Assembly (NCBI GenBank): GCA_017408405.1
Contig: JAFQUP010000138.1
Coordinates: forward strand, 1 to 50,344
Source of the DNA: Thermoguttaceae bacterium
GTDB lineage: Bacteria; Planctomycetota; Planctomycetia; Pirellulales; Thermoguttaceae
DNA: 50,344 bases
Direction: 5' to 3'
Shown here: positions 43,640 to 50,282 of the stretch, piece after piece
Numbering within the stretch: position 1 is the first letter of the stretch
Layout: each line of letters begins with the position of its first letter
The notes under the pieces: generated by a model
What the model saw: the letters and a program-made list of their open reading frames with translations, nothing else
Databases searched by the model: none
What the model was told of the DNA's origin: nothing
Translations under genes and position numbers: made by a program

Positions 43640-46435
43640 ATGTTTAATAAAATTTTTGATTGGGCTGAGGCCCGTACGGGGATCGTTTCCCTGCTGAAAG
43701 CCATCGGCGGACGCCGTTGGGTAAAGGCGCTCATGGACATGAAAATGTGGCCGGGAGTCCTTTTTTTCCTTTGTGTTGTGCAGTGCGTGACCGGATTCAT
43801 TCTTTGGATGCACTATAGTCCGAGCACGCAGACCGCGTATGAAAGCGTTTTCCACATCCAGTACTCCCTCTGGGGCGGCTGGCTCCTGCGCGGGATCCAT
43901 CATTTCGCGGCTCAGGTCTTCGTCGCTTTCGCTCTTCTTTACGTCATTCGGTTCATTATTTTCGGAATGTACCGCCAGCCGCGCGAACTTACCTACTGGC
44001 TGTCCCTCTTCCTCTTTTTCTTCGGCTTGGGGGCTTGTCTTACCGGCGACCTTCTTCCTTGGACGCAGAACGCCTACGGCGCGACGATGGTTCGCGTGAA
44101 GTATCTCACGCAAATCCCGTTCGTTGGCCAAATGCTCTATGAACTGGCGTGCGGCGGCACCACGATCAATAATTTGACGCTCACTCATTTCTTTGCCCTT
44201 CACGTTGGCGTTTTTGCTGCCGGCATCATCGTGCTCCTGCTCATTCACGCCATTTGTGACGCGCGCACGGAAAAGAAAATCCTTAATGAACAGCTCGCAA
44301 ACGGCGAATTGAAAGTTCCGGAACAGTGCGCGGGAAGCTGCGGCGGATGCCGAAGTACCGGAATCGCCCGCTGGTGGTCGTGCCAGGCGGCTGTCAACGC
44401 CTTGGGATGCTGCGTCGCCATGGCCATTGTCCTCTGCCTCGTCTTCCAGAATCTTGGAGAGTACCGCGAAGCGAAAAAACTTTCCGCTCTCCAGAACGCG
44501 GAAGCCGCGCAGACGACTGAAACTCCGGCTGACGCGCCTGCCGCGGAAGCTGCTCCGGTCGAAGCTCCTGCCGCTGTTGAAGCCGCTCCGGCTCCTGCCG
44601 CTGGTAATGACGCGAACGCTGCCGCGGAAGCCGTCCAGCCCGCTCCGGCCCCTGCCGCAGAAACTCCGGCACCCGCTCCGGCAGAACCTGCTCCGGCCCC
44701 GGCACCCGCTCCGGCAGAACCTGCCCCGGCCCCGGCACCCGCTCCGGCGGAACCTGCTCCGGCCCCGGCACCTGCTCCGGCAGAACCTGCTCCGGCCCCG
44801 GCACCCGCTCCGGCAGAACCTGCTCCGGCCCCGGCACCTGCTCCGGCAGAACCTGCTCCGGCCCCGGCACCCGCTCCGGCAGAACCTGCTCCGGCCCCGG
44901 CACCCGCTCCGGCAGAACCTGCTCCGGCCCCGGCACCCGCTCCGGTTGAACCTGCCCCGGCCCCTGCCGCTGAAGAGACTCTTGAGATCGAAGTCGTCGA
45001 AGAAGCTGCTCCGGCTCCTGCCGCTGAAACTCCGGCTCCCGCTCCGGTCGAAACCGCTCCGGCTCCTGCCGCTGACGTGAACGCTGAAGCCGTTCCGGCA
45101 GAAGAAACCAAATCCGCCGAATCCGCCGTTCCGGCAGAAGAAACCAAAGCTGACGCGGCCGCGGAAGCTGAAGAAACCGAAGAAGCTGCGGTCGTTCCGG
45201 CTGTCGTGAAACCTGGTCTTTATCTTGGCGTTGAACTTGGTCCGCCGGCCGACACCAGCCCGATGGCGAGTTCGGAGACTGCCCGTCCGGAATGGACTTT
45301 CCGCGGTCTTTATGAATACGCGCTTCTTTTCTCGAGCAAATGTCCGGAATTTATTTTGATTTTCTGCATTCCGACGGTAATCGTGGGCATCTTCTTCCTG
45401 ATGCCGTTCACGGTAAAACTTCCGGGCGGTTACTTCCTGAACCTTGGCTACTTCCTGGTTGTCGCGATTGTCATGATTTACCTGACGATGGCCTCTTACG
45501 ATCGGGATGCCAAAAATGAGGCGTATCAGACGGCGATGAAAGCTGAACACGCGAAAGCGGTCGATCTTTACTCCGCGATCCAGGAGTTTGGCGGCATTCG
45601 CAAATCGGGTGCGCTCTCCATGATCTCCGGCACGGCTCCGGCCGCCTCCGACGCGGAAGTCGTCATCCCGACCGGTCCGGAAGTCTTCAAGAAACACTGC
45701 GCGTCCTGCCATCCGTACGCTCCGGCCGATGAAACCGTCACGGGCGATGATATTTTCCGGATGGAAACGCCCTGTGCTCCGAATCTCTGGGGCTACGGCA
45801 CGCGTGATTGGATCGCCGGCTGGATGGATAAAGCGCGTGTCTCCTCAAAAGACTATATCGGGTACGAAAATTCCGCTTTTGAAGAGATGATTACCGTTTC
45901 GGAGACCTTCTTCAATATGATGGATCCGAATAGTCCGATGAGTGAGGAATTTACGGACGAAGAACGCGCGAACACGCGTAAGGAGCTGGAGGCCGTGACG
46001 GATCTTCTTGCCGCGGAAGCCGCTTTGACGCAGCCGCGCAGCGCGGAAGTTCAGATGGTTGAACTGCGCAAACTCCGTTGGAAGACGGAAGGGAAGAACA
46101 TTCGCAAACTTGAGGACCGTGACGGAAACGAAGTCAAGAGCGTTCCGGAGTACGTCATTGACGGCGTGAACGCGGACGGGCTGGCTGCTTACTCGAAGCA
46201 CTGCCTCAAGTGCCACCAGTTCTACGCTTATCCGAAGCAGAAGGGACACAGCGGACCGGATTTGACCGCTTACGCGTCGAAAGAATGGACGAAGCGTGTC
46301 ATTGAGGACGCTTCCAAATTCTACGACAAAAACACCATGACAATTTTCCACGCGGAGCCGGAAGGATCGGCCAATAATTTGATGACGCCTCTGGAAATTG
46401 AGATCGTGGCTGCCTGGCTGACCGAGAAAAAGTAG
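43640..46435 (+). CDS. Cytochrome b fused to an Ala/Pro linker and a diheme cytochrome c
   Basis: This is a 931-aa membrane protein. Residues about 25-210 form a cytochrome b N-terminal four-helix core. Heme ligands are His87 in helix B and His188/His203 in helix D, but position 101, where the second helix-B histidine is expected, is Tyr. A cysteine-rich loop CAGSCGGC (230-237) and a fifth helix (about 248-270) follow. Next come an Ala/Pro/Glu linker (about 288-530), a PEWT sequence (550-553) in place of PEWY, and two helices. Last is a c-type domain with CASCH (687-691) and CLKCH (855-859). It should accept electrons from the Rieske protein in quinol oxidation. Confidence 0.88.
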   Translation: MFNKIFDWAEARTGIVSLLKAIGGRRWVKALMDMKMWPGVLFFLCVVQCVTGFILWMHYSPSTQTAYESVFHIQYSLWGGWLLRGIHHFAAQVFVAFALLYVIRFIIFGMYRQPRELTYWLSLFLFFFGLGACLTGDLLPWTQNAYGATMVRVKYLTQIPFVGQMLYELACGGTTINNLTLTHFFALHVGVFAAGIIVLLLIHAICDARTEKKILNEQLANGELKVPEQCAGSCGGCRSTGIARWWSCQAAVNALGCCVAMAIVLCLVFQNLGEYREAKKLSALQNAEAAQTTETPADAPAAEAAPVEAPAAVEAAPAPAAGNDANAAAEAVQPAPAPAAETPAPAPAEPAPAPAPAPAEPAPAPAPAPAEPAPAPAPAPAEPAPAPAPAPAEPAPAPAPAPAEPAPAPAPAPAEPAPAPAPAPAEPAPAPAPAPVEPAPAPAAEETLEIEVVEEAAPAPAAETPAPAPVETAPAPAADVNAEAVPAEETKSAESAVPAEETKADAAAEAEETEEAAVVPAVVKPGLYLGVELGPPADTSPMASSETARPEWTFRGLYEYALLFSSKCPEFILIFCIPTVIVGIFFLMPFTVKLPGGYFLNLGYFLVVAIVMIYLTMASYDRDAKNEAYQTAMKAEHAKAVDLYSAIQEFGGIRKSGALSMISGTAPAASDAEVVIPTGPEVFKKHCASCHPYAPADETVTGDDIFRMETPCAPNLWGYGTRDWIAGWMDKARVSSKDYIGYENSAFEEMITVSETFFNMMDPNSPMSEEFTDEERANTRKELEAVTDLLAAEAALTQPRSAEVQMVELRKLRWKTEGKNIRKLEDRDGNEVKSVPEYVIDGVNADGLAAYSKHCLKCHQFYAYPKQKGHSGPDLTAYASKEWTKRVIEDASKFYDKNTMTIFHAEPEGSANNLMTPLEIEIVAAWLTEKK
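44666..44962 (+). repeat. Nine tandem 33-bp repeats in the cytochrome linker
   Basis: Nine consecutive units encode Pro-Ala-rich 11-mers with one acidic residue (PAPAPAEPAPA). Unit boundaries fall at 44666, 44699, 44732 and so on to 44962. Differences are mostly silent, and the last unit has Val for Ala. Slippage would change linker length without shifting frame. Confidence 0.9.
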
Positions 46436-46464
46436 TCAGAAAACGCCTTTTTGACTGAACTTCC

Positions 46465-46496
46465 AACCGCTCATGCTGAAAACGTGAGCGGTTTTT
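46465..46496 (+). terminator. Rho-independent terminator of the cytochrome genes
   Basis: AACCGCTCA (46465-46473) pairs with TGAGCGGTT (46485-46493) and runs into TTTTT. It lies 30 bases after the cytochrome stop codon. Confidence 0.88.
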
Positions 46497-46570
46497 CATG
46501 TTTAGGGCTGAGTTTTCCGGAAAAATTCGTATTCTTCAAATATTTCGTCAAAAAAAACACACCTCCCCCC

Positions 46571-46598
46571 TTGTGCCAAAATAAAAATATGGTATACT
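46571..46598 (+). promoter_or_regulatory. Promoter for the tRNA-Ser gene
   Basis: TTGTGC (46571-46576) and TATACT (46593-46598) are 16 bases apart, with GG before the -10. The expected transcript begins about 30 bases before the tRNA. Confidence 0.5.
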
Positions 46599-46635
46599 TC
46601 CTTTTGTTGTGTGAGGGATTTTGTCCTTTACTGAC

Positions 46636-46718
46636 GGAGGATACGCGAATGGCTAGCAGGCTGACTCGAAATCAGTTGCCGGGAATACCGGTTGTGGGTT
46701 CGAATCCCATGTCCTCCG
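46636..46718 (+). tRNA. tRNA-Ser (anticodon CGA)
   Basis: The acceptor stem pairs GGAGGAT (46636-46642) with GTCCTCC (46711-46717), followed by discriminator G. The anticodon loop CTCGAAA (46665-46671) holds CGA at 46667-46669. A long variable arm (about 46677-46692) and a T-loop TTCGAAT complete a class II serine tRNA. The CCA end is not encoded. It marks the border between housekeeping sequence and the accessory region to its right. Confidence 0.95.
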
Positions 46719-47025
46719 CTTGACTGGTTTATCTGGTTTACGTATTTTTTTCCGTGGTGCCGGGAGGCGGTGACGCTGATCGGGATCGTGGATGATGGAA
46801 CTAAAAAGCTGAGAGGTTTATCCGTTTGTGGATTGTTGTCTCTTGGCTTTTTTTATTTCTTGAAAATTTTTCCAACCCTCTTGACGAAAATTTTTCTGGT
46901 ACAGTAAAAAATCTTGAGCGAAGTACCAGCTCCCGAAAGATGAAAAGTTTTGGAAATCTGCGTCTGCGCAGTTCTGGCAAGAGGCGAAAGAAAAGAAGAA
47001 TGGGGCCTGCGGTCTGCCTTTTTGA
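46719..47025. other. Apparently non-coding start of the accessory region
   Basis: No gene, repeat or copy of the tRNA 3' end was found in these 307 bases. A TTGACG at 46881-46886 lacks a well-spaced -10. Confidence 0.45.
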
Positions 47026-47253
47026 TTTACGCTGACGCGCGCTGGCACGAAACCGCGGCTTGTTGGCTGCTCAGCCCTCCACATTCTGGACAAACCACGG
47101 ATCGAATGCCGGGATCTGGATCTGTTCGGAACCAATATCGGACCGGTCTTGGACGCCCATCATGAGCTGGCCGAGTTCCTCTACGCTTTCATCTACCGGA
47201 AAGAGGACGGATCGGTCGAAGTGCTGAAGATCAGCAGAAAGGGAAGAGCGTAA
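47026..47253 (+). pseudogene. Possible gene remnant without a start codon
   Basis: After an in-frame TGA at 47023 the frame is open to TAA at 47251-47253 and reads like protein: LDKPRIECRDLDLFGTN, then DAHHELAEFLYAFIYRK and SVEVLKISRKGRA. There is no Met, so this would be the C-terminal piece of a truncated gene. No family was recognised. The next small frame starts within its stop (TAATG). Confidence 0.35.
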
Positions 47254-47321
47254 TGGAAAACATGCAAGAGAGCCTTTTTCTCTTCATTCTAATCTGCATT
47301 TACCTCTTGATGAGGGATTGA
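47253..47321 (+). CDS. Possible 22-aa hydrophobic peptide
   Basis: The ATG overlaps the preceding TAA. The peptide reads MENMQESLFLFILICIYLLMRD, a polar start and one hydrophobic helix. Single-span peptides of this size can be membrane toxins or leader peptides, but nothing further supports translation. Confidence 0.2.
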   Translation: MENMQESLFLFILICIYLLMRD

Positions 47322-47334
47322 CTTTTGGAAGGAA

Positions 47335-47396
47335 GGGGGGTATAATGGGGGGAAGAGGAGCGCATTTGAGCCGGAATGAAAATGGGAGAATGACCA
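47335..47396 (+). repeat. 62-bp direct repeat, copy A
   Basis: These bases are identical to 50221-50282. They begin with GGGGGGTATAATGG and include the first 17 codons of the gene at 47345. The preceding ATTGACTTTTG (47317-47327) is also shared, with one base difference in spacing. Similarity stops abruptly after GACCA. Confidence 0.95.
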
Positions 47397-47851
47397 TTCT
47401 GAACTACAAGACCATTGGAGTCATTCGCCTTCATATTCAGGACAGCAAGGGAAACACGATCCCGCATGTGGTGAAAATATTGGAACCTGACGTCAACAAG
47501 ACAGCTGGTGCCAAAGGAAGGCCGGCCTATTCCAATGCCCCCAGCGCCACTTACGCTATTTTGAAAGATGGAGTCATTCATTAGATCCGAATGTATGGAG
47601 AGAATTACGAACCGATTCGGGATATTGAGATCCATGGCATTCAAAACGGCGACCCGAGACAGGTACTTCATAAACATGAATATCCAAATGGAGTAAAAGA
47701 CTTCAAAAACGCGCACAAATACGCTCAAAAGCATGGCCACGACATCATTTCCGATGCGGCGGTCCAATGCGCCGCTTATGTAGAAATCGTGAATCTGGTC
47801 GGAAGATCCATTCAGGATATTCCCAATTATATGGAGATCAAAAGGCAATGA
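47345..47851 (+). pseudogene. MGGRGA-family gene interrupted by an in-frame TAG
   Basis: The frame starts at ATG 47345 behind a G-rich ribosome site and codes for MGGRGAHLSRNENGRMT followed by a beta-rich region. It meets TAG at 47582-47584, then stays open in the same frame to TGA at 47849-47851. Read through, it is a 168-residue protein. The sequence around the stop (LKDGVIH, stop, IRMYGENYEPIRDIEIHG) fits a single domain in which CAG (Gln) became TAG. ATA and AGA codons, rare elsewhere in the window, occur. The family resembles short proteins with a GGRGA start seen near phage and toxin genes. That comparison is from memory. Confidence 0.6.
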
Positions 47852-48153
47852 GAAACAAAGGCTGGGAGTATTACTCGAAAATGAAGTATGAGGACATGAA
47901 CGGAGAGGACTGGTTCTACTTCATGCTCGAGGAACATGGATTTATCAATTACTGGACGTTCACATTTCAGGGAACTTCCTACGCGATCATTCATGGGCCC
48001 AATATCTCATGGACGACCGAAGACGGAACGCTGGGAGGCGTGGAATTTGAAACCGTGGAAGAAATGCTCGACGCAAGAAAACTTCCCGGAAATCTGACTC
48101 TGCGGGAGATCATGCTCAAGATCGATAAGGAAGATACGGTTTTCGGATATTGA
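47848..48153 (+). CDS. 101-aa partner protein of the MGGRGA gene (immunity-like by context)
   Basis: The ATG at 47848 overlaps the TGA of the preceding gene (ATGA), which strongly favours this start over upstream Met codons in the frame. The protein (MRNKGWEYYSKMKYED start) is small, acidic and rich in aromatic residues, with no signal peptide or membrane segment. No family was recognised. Size, acidity and coupling behind a toxin-like gene are what immunity or antitoxin proteins show, but that function is only inferred. It remains intact although its upstream partner carries a stop. Confidence 0.6.
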   Translation: MRNKGWEYYSKMKYEDMNGEDWFYFMLEEHGFINYWTFTFQGTSYAIIHGPNISWTTEDGTLGGVEFETVEEMLDARKLPGNLTLREIMLKIDKEDTVFGY

Positions 48154-48169
48154 AGAAAGGAGGACGGCA

Positions 48170-48271
48170 ATGGCGAATATGTGTTCCTCAAATAACGAGG
48201 ATATGTTTGAGTGGTTCTGGAATGAGTGGACCGTTTCAAGCTCAACAGAAGCATGTTTTTATATTCTATAA
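48170..48271 (+). CDS. 33-aa ORF with a strong ribosome-binding site
   Basis: AAAGGAGG (48156-48163) is spaced six bases from the ATG. The product, starting MANMCSSNNEDMFEWFWNEW, is acidic and Trp-rich and ends after 33 codons. It starts 17 bases after the 101-aa gene. It may be a third short gene of this unit, or the head of a truncated one. Confidence 0.4.
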   Translation: MANMCSSNNEDMFEWFWNEWTVSSSTEACFYIL

Positions 48272-48301
48272 TGAAGTAAATGCAGGAAATAATGAGAAGA
48301 A

Positions 48302-48343
48302 GCCGACAAAGAGTCTCCGTTTGGAATGAGAAACTTTGTCGGC
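48302..48343. terminator. Stem-loop between the convergent units
   Basis: GCCGACAAAG (48302-48311) pairs with CTTTGTCGGC (48334-48343) around a 22-nt loop. It lies just past the stop of the minus-strand 386-aa gene and after the plus-strand short genes, so it may serve both directions. Confidence 0.5.
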
Positions 48344-48348
48344 AAACT

Positions 48349-49509
48349 TTATTGCATTTCAATGTCGTCTGCCGCAGATTCATCCAGCTGAAAGTTCTCA
48401 ATATTCAAAATGGATGCCGTACGATGTTCCCGAATAACATGCCCGCGAAATTTTACAAATTTATTTTTGGCATGACTTCGGATCGCCATCTGATAAAGTT
48501 CCACACTCGTCAAATTTACCTTGGCATCAAAAGGAGTACAATCGTCCGCTATGACAGAAATCAAAACTTCCCCATAGGTATTTTCATCCCCATCATGCTT
48601 CCTTCCTCTTAATTCCTTGACCTGCCCTCGAAATTCCTGAAACGGGATCTCTGTTTTAGAAGGTCGAAACCGCCTGATCCATTGATCAAAAACTGGAAAC
48701 ACACTTTTGGAAAGCTGAACAGTTTGCGGAGCATCCGTAGGAACGATTGGAGACCAGTGGGCCTGGATCTCTATTTCAGCGTCATCCCACAAACACGTAT
48801 CACGAACAGCTGCTAAAAGATTACAGCTGATCTCAGGATTTACCATGTTTTGTTCTTCAAACTGATCCACATCTCCTTTGTCGATCACATCACAAACCTT
48901 CGTCATGGAACGCATCAGGTGTTCAAGCCCCTTGCGAAATTGACAGTTTTCAAAGCCATCGACCATTTCCTGTTCACCTGGAGGATCGATCGGAATGTAG
49001 ATATTTACGATAAAACTTCCCTTTTCCGTTTGTCCAAATCTGGAATTTTCAAGAAGACTTTCAATTCCGTCCCCGCTTAATCTCGGATGAAAAACAGAAG
49101 GTTTTCGCGAATCTCTCAAAGAAGCCTTGATCGCATTGATAATACCGCCGAAAAATTGTTCTGCTCCGGCAAGATTGATCGTGCCGAAATCCGCCTGCTC
49201 CGAAATGAGCCGATAGCTGATCCTGTCCATCTTTGGATTTTGAAGATAATTCCAGACCTCTTGGCGCGGCATGGAATCAAATTCACTCAAACGCTGAACG
49301 GATTCGATGACCGTTCGTGCATAATGAGAAACATCTCTGGATGCTGGAATCAAAATCTCCTGGAATTCCTGTCCGGGTTTCGGCTCCTTTCTGCGATAGC
49401 ATATCACCTCTGAAAGTACACAGGGGACCGAGGCCCATCCGGATGCCTCCAGATACCGTTTCACATTATACGGTTCTATTTTCTGAGCAAGAAGCAGATC
49501 TTTCTCCAT
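48349..49509 (-). CDS. Uncharacterised 386-aa protein paired with a DUF4365-like nuclease
   Basis: No named family was recognised. The sequence recalls an unnamed, widely scattered group with a central GQTE(K/R)GS(F/Y) motif, here at 159-165; this is memory, not a search. Residues about 290-376 alternate strands (FRGQVKELRG, GEVLISVIADD, AKVNLTSVELYQMAIRSH, FVKFRGHVI, SILNIENFQL) in a way that suggests an OB-like barrel. There is no signal peptide or membrane helix. Its ATG lies one base after the stop of the DUF4365-like gene, so the two are translationally coupled. ATA and AGA codons suggest foreign origin. A defence role is possible but unproven. Confidence 0.75.
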   Translation of the reverse strand: MEKDLLLAQKIEPYNVKRYLEASGWASVPCVLSEVICYRRKEPKPGQEFQEILIPASRDVSHYARTVIESVQRLSEFDSMPRQEVWNYLQNPKMDRISYRLISEQADFGTINLAGAEQFFGGIINAIKASLRDSRKPSVFHPRLSGDGIESLLENSRFGQTEKGSFIVNIYIPIDPPGEQEMVDGFENCQFRKGLEHLMRSMTKVCDVIDKGDVDQFEEQNMVNPEISCNLLAAVRDTCLWDDAEIEIQAHWSPIVPTDAPQTVQLSKSVFPVFDQWIRRFRPSKTEIPFQEFRGQVKELRGRKHDGDENTYGEVLISVIADDCTPFDAKVNLTSVELYQMAIRSHAKNKFVKFRGHVIREHRTASILNIENFQLDESAADDIEMQ

Positions 49510-49510
49510 G

Positions 49511-50041
49511 TTAAAATCTCCCTTCTGCTATCGGGATCACTATTTGATTTTTCAAATTTTCAGGCGATAATATATTCAATGCAGAAAATCGGATCCGTTT
49601 GGAAGATCGATTTTCTGTATGCTCATTCGGCAAACGCTTCCAGTAAAGACATTTTTTCATAACCAGACCATTTGCATCCAATTTCAGCCACTCCTCAAAA
49701 TCTTCCCTGGGCGGCAGAAGAAGCAATACGATCAGCATCGGCGAACCGGGCAGGTCATACTCAATGTATTTATTATATTGAGCCGCGTCAATGTCATAGG
49801 CAATCTCGTCATTTTCATCAATAACGCACGAATAAGTTGCCTTTAGCTGAACATGCAGCTGAACATAGGTAAGACTGCCGGATAAATCAGAAAACCCACC
49901 CATAAATCGCACAGTGGCATCAAACCCTTTATTATCGTTTGCTCGTCCTTCACGTGTACAGGTTCCCCCAGCATACGTTACTACTGCTTCCAGACAAGCG
50001 TGACTAAGTTCGGAAGCGATTTGATTATAATCTTTTTCCAT
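49511..50041 (-). CDS. DUF4365-like protein with PD-(D/E)xK-type nuclease features
   Basis: This 176-aa protein opens with an acidic helix (YNQIASELSHACLEAVVTY). It then shows Asp41 in KGFDATVRF and QLK (65-67) in VQLKATY, the pattern of restriction-like nuclease folds where an acid and a Q/ExK share the metal site. DUF4365 proteins are known from defence-type loci. ATG 50039-50041 is chosen over one eight codons upstream because GGAGG lies five bases before it. The stop is one base from the start of the 386-aa gene. Codons such as GTA, ACA and GCA contrast with the left part of the window. Confidence 0.75.
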   Translation of the reverse strand: MEKDYNQIASELSHACLEAVVTYAGGTCTREGRANDNKGFDATVRFMGGFSDLSGSLTYVQLHVQLKATYSCVIDENDEIAYDIDAAQYNKYIEYDLPGSPMLIVLLLLPPREDFEEWLKLDANGLVMKKCLYWKRLPNEHTENRSSKRIRFSALNILSPENLKNQIVIPIAEGRF

Positions 50042-50220
50042 TTCTCCCTCCCAATTTCTATCCATTTTATTTGAACTTCATTTAAAATCAAGTTCTAAAT
50101 GTAAAATCTCTAAAAATTTTTGAAAATTTCTTTATTTTGACATTGTCAATTGGCTGATTGCTGATAGCAGAGGGTTGATAGCTATCCGCTAAAAAAAGAA
50201 GGTATTGACTTTTGATTGGA

Positions 50221-50282
50221 GGGGGGTATAATGGGGGGAAGAGGAGCGCATTTGAGCCGGAATGAAAATGGGAGAATGACCA
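50221..50282 (+). repeat. 62-bp direct repeat, copy B
   Basis: These bases are identical to 47335-47396 at an offset of 2886 bases. ATTGACTTTTG at 50204-50214 precedes it. In this copy TTGACT (50205-50210) and TATAAT (50227-50232) are 16 bases apart with GG before the -10, so the block also looks like a promoter. Confidence 0.95.

Noticed and set aside
44666..44962. CRISPR-like array
   Set aside because: The 33-bp units are directly adjacent without spacers and are in frame with the protein.
44245..45147. Another long antisense frame made of Gly/Ala repeats, and a plus-strand frame at 44427-45080 of Leu/Arg/Pro repeats
   Set aside because: Both are frame shadows of the same repeat array. 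The true frame carries heme motifs on both sides.
43610..45712. A 700-codon open frame on the minus strand with Arg/Ser/Gly-rich repeats
   Set aside because: It is the antisense of the cytochrome gene. Its repeats mirror the 33-bp Ala/Pro array, and it has no domain or ribosome site.
47582..47584. TAG recoded as glutamine
   Set aside because: Other genes in the window, such as the cytochrome gene, end with TAG in a normal context, and no suppressor tRNA was seen. A nonsense mutation is simpler.
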